Shown in pieces: positions 1 to 9,314 of a DNA stretch of 46,588 bases. Each line of letters starts with the position of its first letter. Within the stretch, counting starts at the first letter, position 1. This DNA is from CAZONU01 sp965370045. GTDB taxonomy: Bacteria; Planctomycetota; SZUA-567; JAKLDR01. The DNA lies in NCBI GenBank assembly GCA_965370045.1, contig CBDUSI010000021.1, positions 1 through 46,588 on the forward strand. Direction: 5' to 3'. Position numbers and translations under genes: made by a program. A model generated the notes under the pieces. It was not told the DNA's origin, made no database searches, and was given only the letters and a program-made list of their open reading frames with translations.

Positions 1-2
1 AG

Positions 3-2105
3 ACGACCTTGATTACCGCGCACAATCGTGACGGCAAGTACTTGCGGCAGGTGTTCCCCGGTCCGGCGAATCTGCCGCCGGAGAAGCGCAAGGGCTGGCC
101 GAGGATAAAGCTGTCGGACGATGAGGAAGTCCCGGTTGTCTTTCACCAGTTGTCTCGCAGCACATATCCGGGCGCTGTTTTCGGGGCGCGTGTGTTCCCG
201 GTCGTGACCAGGGACGGTCGTTTGATCGTACTCAGTGCCCTCTACAGCGGCGGCGGGATAAAGCACCCGGACGTGAGAGGGCGCCGGCTGTTGATCCTGG
301 GCACGGACGGCAGTGTACCGGCGAACTACCTGGGACCCGTTGTTGAACCGGGCAAACTTCACGGCTTTGGCCATCTGGCGCTGTCGCCCGATGAAAAGCA
401 TGTCTATATTGCCGGACTCTTCGAACGAGAGAAGAGAGGACTGTGTCAGGTTGTCTGGCGCATGCCGCTGGATGGCTCAAAGCCGGCAGAGGTATTCACC
501 GGCAAGCTCTATCAGGCGGGAAAGGGAAGCAAGGGCCTTAACGACCCTCAGGGACTGGCTGTCGACAAGCAGGGCAACCTCTACGTCGCGGATTACGGCA
601 ACCATCGCATCGCGATCTTCAAGCCGGACGGGACATTTCTGGAAGAGATCCCTGTCAAGTTCCCGGACCAGGTCAAGGTGAGCAAGAAGACAGGAAGTGT
701 CTATGTGTTGTGCATAAAGGAACGCAAGAGACCGTTCACCGGATCCAGCTGGGGGCACTGGTTTAACCCGAACAACTGGCGGGCCGAGAAGATCGTGAAG
801 TTCGGCGGCCTCAGGGACAAGACCCGGAAAGCGGTCTTCTCCAACCCCGATTCGTTTCCTCATGGCGGGGCGGCCATTCTGGCGCTCGACGATTCGGGCG
901 ACAAGCCCATCCTGTGGTACAACGTCACCGGTCGCGGCTTTCGCCAGGACGTGCTCAAGATCGTTGATCGCGGGGGGGAGCTGGAATCGCTGGGCGGCCC
1001 CATCTTCAGCGGCATCAAGAAGAACGCGGTGCTGCCCTTCGTCGGTGCCGTTGCCACGCACGGGAATCGGCTCCTCGTCCGGCACTCGGCCATCTCCTGG
1101 CACTTCGGCAGGCCGCGGGCTTACGACGTCACCACGGGCGCGTCGGCGGGGACATACATTCCCCTGCGGGCGGATAATCGCTGGGAGAGATATGTCTTCG
1201 ACAGCGGTGACAGCGTGGCCGGCCCGGACGGTCGGATCTACTCCCACGTCATGGCCAAGCTGTGGCGCCACGGCGCTGATGGCAAGCCCGCGCCTTTCGC
1301 GGGATCCGACAAGCACACCGTCGGAGGAATGCACTACGGACACAAGTACACCAGCGGACTCTTTGCAGCACGAAACGGCAATGTCTATATTCCGGCGGCC
1401 CCTGGAACCCGCAAGATAGAAGATATGAGTTTGAGGGTCGTCGGGCCTGACGGCAAGATCAAGAATCCCTGCGCCGTGCGCATCCAGGGGGCGAAGATCG
1501 GCGGGGTCGCCGTCGACTCGAGGGGAAACATCTATATGGGTGTGAAGGTGGCGCTCAAGGGCAAGCGGATTCCGGACTGGTTCAGGGGCAAGCTGCCGCC
1601 GGACAGCAAGCACCACCATCCCGGTTATGCCTACAAGCAGTATGGTTCGGTTCTGAAGTTTCCGCCAACCGGCGGCGAAGTCTTGAAGGATCCGAAGGGG
1701 AAGTACACGGCAGATTGTTATTACAAGCATTCGGTGAGCTTGAAGAATGTCCTCTGGCTGCGGCGCAGCGGATACCTGCCCAATCACGGTCACGAAGCCG
1801 GTTGCCTGTGCGAGTCCACGCGTTTCGATATTGACGCGTATGACCGGCTCTATGTCCCTGACGTGTTCCGTTTCTCCGTGGGCGTGTTGGACAGCGCGGG
1901 AAACGAAATCATCCGTTTCGGCAGCTACGGCAACATGGACAGCCGCGGGCCGGGCAGTCCGGTGCCGGTTCCGGAGATCGCCTTTGGCTGGCCACTCGAC
2001 GTGAAACACAGTAACGGCCGTGTTCTCGTGGCCGATCTGGTGAATCGGAGAGTGGTATCGGTGCGCATCACGCATGCGGTTGTTGGTGAATGCCGAATAC
2101 GCTAG
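3..2105 (+). CDS. NHL-repeat beta-propeller protein, 5' end outside window
   Basis: The reading frame is open to the left edge, so the N-terminus (by comparison with its paralogues, roughly the first 150 residues with signal peptide and FlgD-like domain) is missing. An NHL repeat (GLAVDKQGNLYVADYGN) lies around residue 181 counted from position 9, and further blade-like repeats follow to the end. Late in the protein there is a CxC motif (GCLCES, residues 599/601) and the tail ends in ECRIR, with a cysteine four residues from the end. Both are shared with the genes at 4636, 11663 and 14212. It is closest to the 11663 gene, sharing for instance a KFPPTGG stretch. NHL propellers are binding or scaffold folds and sometimes enzymes. 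No catalytic role can be assigned. It is probably secreted, as its paralogues are. The next gene starts 39 nt downstream, so co-transcription is likely. Confidence 0.85.
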   Translation, partial: TTLITAHNRDGKYLRQVFPGPANLPPEKRKGWPRIKLSDDEEVPVVFHQLSRSTYPGAVFGARVFPVVTRDGRLIVLSALYSGGGIKHPDVRGRRLLILGTDGSVPANYLGPVVEPGKLHGFGHLALSPDEKHVYIAGLFEREKRGLCQVVWRMPLDGSKPAEVFTGKLYQAGKGSKGLNDPQGLAVDKQGNLYVADYGNHRIAIFKPDGTFLEEIPVKFPDQVKVSKKTGSVYVLCIKERKRPFTGSSWGHWFNPNNWRAEKIVKFGGLRDKTRKAVFSNPDSFPHGGAAILALDDSGDKPILWYNVTGRGFRQDVLKIVDRGGELESLGGPIFSGIKKNAVLPFVGAVATHGNRLLVRHSAISWHFGRPRAYDVTTGASAGTYIPLRADNRWERYVFDSGDSVAGPDGRIYSHVMAKLWRHGADGKPAPFAGSDKHTVGGMHYGHKYTSGLFAARNGNVYIPAAPGTRKIEDMSLRVVGPDGKIKNPCAVRIQGAKIGGVAVDSRGNIYMGVKVALKGKRIPDWFRGKLPPDSKHHHPGYAYKQYGSVLKFPPTGGEVLKDPKGKYTADCYYKHSVSLKNVLWLRRSGYLPNHGHEAGCLCESTRFDIDAYDRLYVPDVFRFSVGVLDSAGNEIIRFGSYGNMDSRGPGSPVPVPEIAFGWPLDVKHSNGRVLVADLVNRRVVSVRITHAVVGECRIR

Positions 2106-2130
2106 ACCAGTCAACAGTGTTAGGTGGCGG

Positions 2131-2244
2131 GAAGGACCAAGACCATGAGATTGCTTAGCGCCACAATCATCGCTGCGGTTCTGGCTCACACGGCCGCGGA
2201 TGCGGGAGAGGTGAGCTTCAAGACGAAGCCCAAGGCCGTCAGGG
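2131..2244 (+). repeat. Leader and signal-peptide segment shared with 14198-14311
   Basis: About 114 nt from the ribosome-binding site through codon 34 align with 14198-14311 with roughly 15 mismatches and no gaps. Similarity stops abruptly at 2244, where this gene enters its RIFT barrel and the other its FlgD-like domain. The two genes therefore share an expression and export module but not a catalytic body. Confidence 0.85.
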
Positions 2245-4622
2245 TAACCGTGTCCGAGCCGGCGGGCGTGGCGCGCAAGGTCGCCCCGGTCACCGGGGGG
2301 ATTCCCTTCAAGAAGGGACAGGTCAAAACCGTTGCCGAACTGGCGTTGTTTGACAAGTCCGGCAAACCGGTCCCCGCGCAGTTCAGCAAGCTGGCCGGCT
2401 ACGGCGACGGCTCGGTGCAGTGGGCGCTGGTTGACTTCATGACCAACGTGGCCGCCGGAAGCCGGCAGGAATTCCTCGTCAAGAAGGGCAAGGTCGCTTC
2501 GCCGGCCTGCCCGCTCAAGATAACCGAGAACGACAAGGGGGTAACGATCGAAACCGGCGCGGCGAAGTTTGTCGTGGACAAGAGCAAGCGGGAGTTCGCC
2601 CTGCTGGAATCCGTGGAGCTTGGCGGCGCCAAGGTGGCCGGTCCCGGCGCACTGGAGCTCGTCAATGCCGATGGCAGGGCCTTCAAGGCTGGCAAGCCTA
2701 CGCGAGTCTCCTGGGAGTACAGGGGGCCGCTGCGGGCCACGCTGCGCGTTGAGGGATGTTACATCGATGAAGCCGGCAAGCCGTTCATCTTCTACACGGC
2801 GCGGTTGACTTTCTGGGCGGGGCTGAGCTTGGTTCGGGTGGTACACTCGTTGCGCAACTTCGACCCCAAAGAGGGCTTCGACGCCAAGATCAAGCAGGCC
2901 ACTGTTTCTCTGGCCGTGGGGTTCAAGGGGAACGAGCAGGGCAAGGGACCCAGTTGGATCGGCTTGGGTGGTCCCCGGGCCGGACTGCTGGTCGCCACCC
3001 GCCACGCCGGTGGGTGTTTTCCGGGAGGTTCCGGCTATCGCGTGCAGCGCAGCAAGACTCTTCACAAGCTCTCACGGGAAGGTGGGGCGATCAAGGTGTT
3101 TGTCGTGCCCGCTGCGAACACGCCGCCGATCGTGAGTCGCGGCAAGCTCTTTGGCTACGAGGGCAATCACTTCGGTCTGGCTGACCGCGCACACAAGGAC
3201 ACCGAGATGTGGCTGGAGTTCTACGCCGGCAAGCGCGAGGCGGCGCAGAACGAGTCACGGCGTAAGGCCCTGCTCGGCTGGCTGCACGCACTGGCCGATC
3301 CGACCTGGATCAGCGAGACCGAGGTGATGGGCTACGGCAAGTTCGGCACGCTCTCCGACGAGATCGCCACCTACAAGAAGTGGGGCTGGAAGGGCTGGAA
3401 CAACGAGAAGAAGTACCCGCGGTCCAAGCACGAGCCGGACGCCTACGTGGCCAAGGAATACGTCCACGATGTTTCTGAAGCTGACAACGCCGAGGGGCTG
3501 CTGCTCATGTACCTGCGTACCGGTCAGCGCGGCTACCTTGACTGGGGCCGGGCCTGGGCCGAGTTCAATAAAACGCACTATGCCTATCGTACCGATGGCT
3601 TTGTTTTCAAGGGCAAGGGTCGCAAAAGCAGCGGGCTTGAGGTCGGCTGGTATAAGCCCTATAAGTACGGATGGAACGATAGCCGTGCAGAAGCCTCGCA
3701 CTTCTACGCGCGCGGCATCTTCGATTGGTACTGCCTGACCGGTGACGTGGATGCCCTGGAGGGTGGTCGCGATCTCGTAGAGCAGGCAGAGTGGTCTCTG
3801 GCCCGCTACTACTCACCGAAAAAAGGTCACATAGGTTATTACGGCGTTCGTGATTTCGCCCGCCTGTGGCTGGGGCCGATTCGCTTGGCCCAACTAACCG
3901 GCGACAAGAAGGACTTGGCGCTTGCCGAGCGCTTTTTCCAGAGGGTGATGAAGGCTTCCGATTGGGACGAGCGCGGGTTCATATTCTGGGGCGCCGGCCC
4001 TGCCTACATGGCAACACACAGCCTTAGGCCTGAAAAAATGATACCTTCATTGAAGGCACACATGGAAAAGAATGGAATCACGCTCTCGAAGCAGGGCATC
4101 CTTACTGACAAGGCAGGCAACAGTTGGCCTGTGCGCGCTGACGGGGGCACCTGGCAGCAGGCTGCGCTTCAGGAAGCTATGGAGCGTTACTGGCGACTTT
4201 CGAAGGACAAGCAAGCCAAGAAGCGGGCGATTAAAATGGCCGAGTTCACTCGTGATTACCAGTGGAGTAAGAAGAGTCGGCAGACCTTCTACTACACTCT
4301 ATTGGACATTCCGGAGAAGGGCAAGGTTTGCGAACCGGCTGACTGGGATCCGGAAACTTATGGGGAAAACGGCAAGCACAGCGGGCACTACACCTGTTTC
4401 TCAGTAGGCGTTTTCTCGCGGGCCTATTCACTTACCGGAGACCCCTTGTGGCTGGACTGGGCCAAGAAGGCCTGGAATCGGGGATCCAAGCGCGGCTACC
4501 TGCAAAGGAAACAGTACGGCGCCGACGACGAGGTCTGGCGCTTCGCGTGGCACATAGCGCCCAAAGACGACAAGGTTTTACATACCGCCCGGATGTTCTT
4601 CGAGATCCCCCGGGCCAAGTGA
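2145..4622 (+). CDS. PcRGLX/YetA-like RIFT-barrel protein, probable exo-rhamnogalacturonan-lyase family
   Basis: The product has 825 residues. The ATG at 2145 follows a GGGAAGGA ribosome site and opens a clear signal peptide (MRLLSATIIAA...ADAGE). An upstream in-frame GTG at 2124 would only spoil it. Residues about 34-115 match the N-terminal RIFT barrel of the PcRGLX/YetA family: a VTGGIPF motif, then GDGS..W..VDF with Asp88. A central beta region and a large helical, probably alpha/alpha-barrel, part follow, with Trp/Tyr/Gly-rich motifs. The founding member PcRGLX (family PL26) is an exo-acting rhamnogalacturonan I lyase, but this branch is divergent and the substrate is not proven. Three more members are on the minus strand (31418, 34603, 39210). 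The first 34 codons and the leader are nearly the same DNA as the NHL gene at 14212, although the rest is unrelated to it. Confidence 0.75.
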   Translation: MRLLSATIIAAVLAHTAADAGEVSFKTKPKAVRVTVSEPAGVARKVAPVTGGIPFKKGQVKTVAELALFDKSGKPVPAQFSKLAGYGDGSVQWALVDFMTNVAAGSRQEFLVKKGKVASPACPLKITENDKGVTIETGAAKFVVDKSKREFALLESVELGGAKVAGPGALELVNADGRAFKAGKPTRVSWEYRGPLRATLRVEGCYIDEAGKPFIFYTARLTFWAGLSLVRVVHSLRNFDPKEGFDAKIKQATVSLAVGFKGNEQGKGPSWIGLGGPRAGLLVATRHAGGCFPGGSGYRVQRSKTLHKLSREGGAIKVFVVPAANTPPIVSRGKLFGYEGNHFGLADRAHKDTEMWLEFYAGKREAAQNESRRKALLGWLHALADPTWISETEVMGYGKFGTLSDEIATYKKWGWKGWNNEKKYPRSKHEPDAYVAKEYVHDVSEADNAEGLLLMYLRTGQRGYLDWGRAWAEFNKTHYAYRTDGFVFKGKGRKSSGLEVGWYKPYKYGWNDSRAEASHFYARGIFDWYCLTGDVDALEGGRDLVEQAEWSLARYYSPKKGHIGYYGVRDFARLWLGPIRLAQLTGDKKDLALAERFFQRVMKASDWDERGFIFWGAGPAYMATHSLRPEKMIPSLKAHMEKNGITLSKQGILTDKAGNSWPVRADGGTWQQAALQEAMERYWRLSKDKQAKKRAIKMAEFTRDYQWSKKSRQTFYYTLLDIPEKGKVCEPADWDPETYGENGKHSGHYTCFSVGVFSRAYSLTGDPLWLDWAKKAWNRGSKRGYLQRKQYGADDEVWRFAWHIAPKDDKVLHTARMFFEIPRAK

Positions 4623-4635
4623 GGAGGCTGGTCAC

Positions 4636-7239
4636 ATGTGGCGCACGGCATTCGCAGCCCTGTTGGTGACGTTGATCTCTCCGCTCCCGGCTTTCGCGGC
4701 AGCACCGGCGTTCACCGGGAAGCCGGCGGCGGTCCGCAAGGGCGGGAAGGTTACCATCTCCTTTGCCGTGTCGGGGCCGACCGACGTGGCGGTGGAGATA
4801 GTCGCCGGGGACGGCAAGGTCGTCCGCCACCTCGGTGGGGCCGCGCTGGGCGCCAAGAATCCTCCGCCTCCCCCGTTCAAGCCCGGGCTGAGCCAGGCGA
4901 TCGAGTGGGACGGGAAGGACGACCGCGGGAAGCCCGTTGCCGGGCCGGGCTTCAAGGTCCGGGTGCGCCTGGGGATGAAGGCCGGGTTCGACCGCTTCAT
5001 CGGCTGGAAGAACACGCCGCCCATGAATTACAGTCTCATCAACGGCCTGGCCGTAGCCCGGGACCGCAAAGTCTACGTGATGAGCATCAGTCGGGACTTG
5101 CCGAGATCCGGACGTGCTGAGAACCGTCTGTGGGTAATGTCGCCGGAGGGCAAGTATCTCAAGACCATCTATCCCTATCCGGCGTCGATGGACCCGGCCA
5201 AGCTCCGCGGAGCCGACTTCCTGAGCAAGGAGAAGAACCGGCTTCAGCCACGGATCTATGACCGCGTTGTAATCAGCAGTTTGCCACGAATGCGCGGGAT
5301 AACTCGACAGAGCATGGCCATGACTTCCGATGGTCGTCTGGTCTTCACCAACGGTTGGGGCACGGAATTGTACGGCTTTGGCCCACGTGCGATGATGATG
5401 ATGAAGACCGATGGTTCAATTCCACGCGAGCGTATTGAGGGTCCGATCATAAAGCAAGGCAAATGGGCCGGTTTCCTTCATCTTGCGCTTGCTCCTGACG
5501 AGAAGAGCGCATATGTGTGCGGGTTGTTGTCAAACAGTCGCTACAGCTATCCGAAAAAGGCCCGGAACGTCGTTTACCGCATGGGGCTTGGCGTAGAAGA
5601 CAAACCCGAGGTGATTTTCGGGAAGCCCGGGCAGGCGTTGAGCGGAAAGGCGGGCCTTACTCTCCCGCGAGGAATCGCGGTTGACGGCAAGGGCCGCGTT
5701 TACGTTTCGGACTTCGGCAATGACCGCATAGTCGTGCTTGACCCCACCGGCAAGTATCTGGGTGAGATTCCGCTGAAGAGTCCCGGGGTGATCTCCGTGC
5801 ATCCGAAGACCGGCGCCATTTACGCCATCACCATGCCGGGCAGCAAGAGACAGCAGAAACTGGTCAAGTTCTCCGGATTCGAGAAGCCCAAGGTTGTCGC
5901 CGAACTGGATCTGACTGCGAAGTACGGCGGTGTGCGCAAGACCCATACAGCCAACCATCCAGTGATGGCTCTCGATACTTACGGGGACAAGCCCATCGTC
6001 TACCTGGGCAGTCCTGCAATTTATTCCAGGTACAGGCTATTGCGGGTGGTTGATGAAGGGAACACCCTCAAGGACGAGGAAGTCAGTCTCAAGAGCAAGA
6101 ACAAGAGCGAGGTTCAGGGGTTCCCGTACCCGCAGGGAACTAATGCCAATGGCGATCTGTTCTTCAGAGGGCTGGTCGGTTCCGTCAGTTACGACAAGTT
6201 TGTCAGGGCTTACAAGTACAGTGGCGCATCGGGCAAGATCGAGTCAACCGGATTGAAGATCAACTGTACGGCGGGCAAGGACGGTCTCTTCTATTCGGGT
6301 GCCGGCAAGGGGAAAGGCAGCTACAGTCGCGGAAGCGTGGCTCGCAGCGATGCCAATGGCAAGCTGGTTCCCTTCTCGGCCACCGGCGGGAAGAGCGAGT
6401 ACTTCAACGACGGCCGCTTCTCCTTCAATCGCAGCAATCTGCACATCCTGGGCAACGGCAATATCTGGTCGCTTAACAGCGTCTTGAAATCGCCATTCCG
6501 GATTTCGCTGATCGGACCGGACGGCAAGGTCAAACGTCCGAACGTCGTTAAGGGCCTTGCCGGTCCCTCCAGTCTGCGCGTGGACAGTCGGGGCAACATA
6601 TACGTGGCCGACGGTCTCAATCTGGACGGCCAACCATATCCGCCGGAAATCGACGCGTTCGCCAAGCGATTGCGAGCCAAGGGCACCACCAAACGCGGGG
6701 GTTACTCCGAGGCCGTCGAGGACTGCTACGGAGAGGCATACGGTTCGATTCTGAAGTTCAGCGCGGCAGGCGGAGAAATCCGCAAGCTCGGCAAGGGCGA
6801 AGGCAAGAACGCCACGGAAAAGCTGCTGAGTGCTTACGGGTGGCGCAGCAAGTTCGCGGTCAAGGGACTCAAGGGTACTTACCCCCGCATCTCGCCGATG
6901 TCTCCGCCGCGCGGCCTTGAATTCTCATCCTGCTGGTGCCTGTTCGCCGTTTTTGACATCGACGGCCACGACCGTCTCTTCGTGCCCGACGCCATGCAGT
7001 TCTGCGTCCGGGTGCTCGACGCCAACTTCAACGAGATTCTGAAGTTCGGCGGATACGACAGCGCGACATCCAGGGGCGGGAAGGCCAATCTGCCCGGACC
7101 GGAGATTCCATTTGAATTCCCCACCTACGTCCACGTCGGCGGTGACGCCGCCTATGTCACTGATACGGCGCCGTGCGCGCGGCGTGTCGTGAGAGTGAAG
7201 CTCAGTTACGCAGTGGAGAAAACGTGTGCGATCAGATAG
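4636..7239 (+). CDS. Secreted NHL beta-propeller protein with N-terminal FlgD-like Ig domain
   Basis: The product has 867 residues. The start is 13 nt after the preceding stop and follows GAGGAGG. A signal peptide ends near AFAAAP (about residue 23). Residues about 25-120 form a FlgD-like Ig domain (TDVAVEIV, VVRHLGG, then W-D-G-K-D-D-RGK). The remainder is a beta-propeller with a clear NHL repeat near residue 345 (GIAVDGKGRVYVSDFGN). A C-W-C motif (Cys766/Cys768) and a terminal CAIR with Cys864 are shared with its paralogues. It is the sister of the gene at 14212. The two agree along their whole length and even share the 25 nt spanning the stop codon (7220-7244 and 16772-16796). It is likely an exported carbohydrate-binding or scaffolding protein, though an enzymatic role is not excluded. 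Confidence 0.85.
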   Translation: MWRTAFAALLVTLISPLPAFAAAPAFTGKPAAVRKGGKVTISFAVSGPTDVAVEIVAGDGKVVRHLGGAALGAKNPPPPPFKPGLSQAIEWDGKDDRGKPVAGPGFKVRVRLGMKAGFDRFIGWKNTPPMNYSLINGLAVARDRKVYVMSISRDLPRSGRAENRLWVMSPEGKYLKTIYPYPASMDPAKLRGADFLSKEKNRLQPRIYDRVVISSLPRMRGITRQSMAMTSDGRLVFTNGWGTELYGFGPRAMMMMKTDGSIPRERIEGPIIKQGKWAGFLHLALAPDEKSAYVCGLLSNSRYSYPKKARNVVYRMGLGVEDKPEVIFGKPGQALSGKAGLTLPRGIAVDGKGRVYVSDFGNDRIVVLDPTGKYLGEIPLKSPGVISVHPKTGAIYAITMPGSKRQQKLVKFSGFEKPKVVAELDLTAKYGGVRKTHTANHPVMALDTYGDKPIVYLGSPAIYSRYRLLRVVDEGNTLKDEEVSLKSKNKSEVQGFPYPQGTNANGDLFFRGLVGSVSYDKFVRAYKYSGASGKIESTGLKINCTAGKDGLFYSGAGKGKGSYSRGSVARSDANGKLVPFSATGGKSEYFNDGRFSFNRSNLHILGNGNIWSLNSVLKSPFRISLIGPDGKVKRPNVVKGLAGPSSLRVDSRGNIYVADGLNLDGQPYPPEIDAFAKRLRAKGTTKRGGYSEAVEDCYGEAYGSILKFSAAGGEIRKLGKGEGKNATEKLLSAYGWRSKFAVKGLKGTYPRISPMSPPRGLEFSSCWCLFAVFDIDGHDRLFVPDAMQFCVRVLDANFNEILKFGGYDSATSRGGKANLPGPEIPFEFPTYVHVGGDAAYVTDTAPCARRVVRVKLSYAVEKTCAIR
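4786..5007 (+). repeat. FlgD-like-domain segment shared with 14359-14580
   Basis: I count 16 differences in 222 nt against 14359-14580 (about 93% identity). The next 147 nt of the same two genes differ at about 39 positions (about 73%). The sharp step in identity at the domain border indicates a recent exchange limited to the FlgD-like domain. Confidence 0.8.
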
Positions 7240-7299
7240 ACCACCAGGTCGCACCATAGGCAGGGCCGAAGAGTTCCGTCCTGCGAGAGGAGACCGGAA

Positions 7300-9267
7300 A
7301 TGAACTACCTGACGATAGCGGCCGCGACTGTGCTGGCGCTGTTCGCGGGCACGTTTGCCCGGGCGGCACACGTGGACATCATCCCGCCGGGCGAGAAGAT
7401 CAAGAAGGACCACCCCCGGTTGCTGGTGCGGTCCAAGGCCACGCCCCACGCGATTTCGCTGGGCCAGCTCAAGGCCCTCAAGCGCGACGCCGACTTCGCG
7501 CAGGCGCTCAGCACCCTCAAGGGTCGCCCGCGCGCCGATTCGCAGGCCATGGTCTGGCTGCTGACCGGTGACGAGGCCGCGGCCGACAAGGTGATCGAAA
7601 GGCTGAAGAACTACAAGACGGTCACCAAGAGAATCCCACCGCGGCACGCCTTCGACGTGTTCTACGGGCTCCGCGAGTTGGCCCTGGCCTACGACTGGCT
7701 GTATGACCATCCCAAGTTCACCAAGGAACTCAAGGCCCAGGTCCGCGACATGGCCTTCACCATCGCCGACAAATGGGGCGTGAAAGAGGGCGACGATCAC
7801 GTCTTCCACAACTACACCTGGATGAACAACTCCGGCCTGGCGCTCTGGGCCATGGCCTGTTACGGCGACGACCCGCGCGCCGAGAAGCTCATGAAGCTGG
7901 TGCGCTTCCGCTTCCGCGAGCGCATGTTCCCGTCCATGGAACACCTCAACGGCCAGGCCGGCGACGCCATGGGCTACTGGTTCCACCACTGCACGGTGAG
8001 CTGCATCTGGACGCTGATGGCGGTCCAAAGCGCCTTCGAGGTCGACGTCATGAAGCCCATCAAGGAGAAGCAGAACGACTGGTTCAACCGCCAGTTGGAG
8101 AGCATGATCCAGGGAACGATGCCGAACCTGCGCTTCATCCCCTGGGGCGACATGCAACAGGGACCCAACGGCGGCGTGACTCAGGAGATCGCCGGCGTGG
8201 CCGACGCGGCCACCTGGGCGCTGAAGTCGAAACAGGGGGTTCACTTCAACAAGTGGCTGGCCGGCAAGCGCACTGTCAAGGAGCGCTTCCTGGATGAGAC
8301 CGCCATCTTCTATTTCCTGTACACGCGCCATCTTCCGACCAAGTCCGCCGAGCCGCCGCTGGCCATGCTGGCTGGCGGGAAGCACAGCGCGCAGGTCATG
8401 ATGCGCAGTTCCTGGAAGGACGACGCCACTGTGGTCGGCTTCCGCTGCACGGATTACTACATGTGTCACTTTCACTACGACGTGGGAAGCTTCGTGATCT
8501 ACCGCAACGGCCTGCTGGCCGTTGACGCCGGCCGATACGGCAACGTCTACGGCCACCAGGCGCAGACCAACTCCCACAACACCCTGATGCTTGGGGGCAA
8601 ACCCCAGCGCTCGGTGCGCGGCCAGTGGTACAAGGACATGGCCGCGTTCAACAAGGGCCGGGAAGACACCCGGGGCGGGCGCCGGCTCGAGACCGGGGAC
8701 ATGCCCTTCTACAAGCACGCGGGGGCGTGGACCGCGGCGGCCGGCCAGTTCGCCCAGGCCTACCCCGCGGGTACGGTCAAGAGCTGCGTGCGTCAGTTGC
8801 TCTACGTGCGCCCGAACACCGTGGTGATCGTTGACAGCCTGGTCGCCGCGGCCGGCAAGAAGGTACCGGAGGTGACCTGGATGCTGCACGTGCCGTCAAA
8901 GAAGCACCGCGAGCCGGTGAAGCTGCCCGAGGTCGGCGAGGGCGTGGTCACGGTTACCAACGACAAGAGCTGGATGCGCTGCCGGGATCTGCTGTCGGCC
9001 CGGAAGCCGGTCGTCGAGGCGTCCCACCTTACCCAACTCGGAGGAAACCGCAACCAGATGACCGGCATGTCGCGCGTCAACTTCGTCTACAAGGAGCAAC
9101 CCGGCAGTCGGGTTCTGGTGCATCTCATCGAGGTCGGCGACGGCAAGCCCGGCGCGGCGAAGGAAGTCAAGCCCAAGGTCAGCGACGATGCCGTCGAGTT
9201 GAAGGTCGGCGGCAAGACGTTCGTGTTCTCGAGAAAGGCGCCCTTTACCGTTTCCGAAAAGAAATGA
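7300..9267 (+). CDS. Heparinase II/III-like polysaccharide lyase, secreted
   Basis: The product has 655 residues, starting with ATG 7300 behind GAGAGGAG. The signal peptide is MNYLTIAAATVLALFAG...ARA. Residues about 30-340 look like the (alpha/alpha) toroid of this superfamily, with the typical HNYTWMNNSGLALWAM segment. From about residue 385 comes the C-terminal beta-sandwich signature: CHFHYDVGSF, LLAVDAGRYG and SHNTLMLGG. Family members (PL12, PL15, PL21 and relatives) cleave uronic-acid-containing glycans by beta-elimination, using conserved Tyr/His residues. The exact PL family and substrate cannot be read from sequence alone. The gene lies 60 nt after the NHL gene and 47 nt before the GH123-like gene, which supports a common transcript and a common substrate. 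Confidence 0.85.
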   Translation: MNYLTIAAATVLALFAGTFARAAHVDIIPPGEKIKKDHPRLLVRSKATPHAISLGQLKALKRDADFAQALSTLKGRPRADSQAMVWLLTGDEAAADKVIERLKNYKTVTKRIPPRHAFDVFYGLRELALAYDWLYDHPKFTKELKAQVRDMAFTIADKWGVKEGDDHVFHNYTWMNNSGLALWAMACYGDDPRAEKLMKLVRFRFRERMFPSMEHLNGQAGDAMGYWFHHCTVSCIWTLMAVQSAFEVDVMKPIKEKQNDWFNRQLESMIQGTMPNLRFIPWGDMQQGPNGGVTQEIAGVADAATWALKSKQGVHFNKWLAGKRTVKERFLDETAIFYFLYTRHLPTKSAEPPLAMLAGGKHSAQVMMRSSWKDDATVVGFRCTDYYMCHFHYDVGSFVIYRNGLLAVDAGRYGNVYGHQAQTNSHNTLMLGGKPQRSVRGQWYKDMAAFNKGREDTRGGRRLETGDMPFYKHAGAWTAAAGQFAQAYPAGTVKSCVRQLLYVRPNTVVIVDSLVAAAGKKVPEVTWMLHVPSKKHREPVKLPEVGEGVVTVTNDKSWMRCRDLLSARKPVVEASHLTQLGGNRNQMTGMSRVNFVYKEQPGSRVLVHLIEVGDGKPGAAKEVKPKVSDDAVELKVGGKTFVFSRKAPFTVSEKK

Positions 9268-9314
9268 CCGCGCTGATGCTGACGCGCGCGCGGCAGTGGA
9301 GGAGCTAGAACCGC

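Noticed and set aside
477..3065. Long minus-strand open frame (about 862 codons)
   Set aside because: It lies opposite the NHL and RIFT-barrel genes. Its product has the low-complexity composition of an antisense frame and no recognisable motif.
6925..8889. Minus-strand open frame of about 654 codons
   Set aside because: It is antisense to the heparinase-like gene and the end of the NHL gene, with no family match in its sequence.
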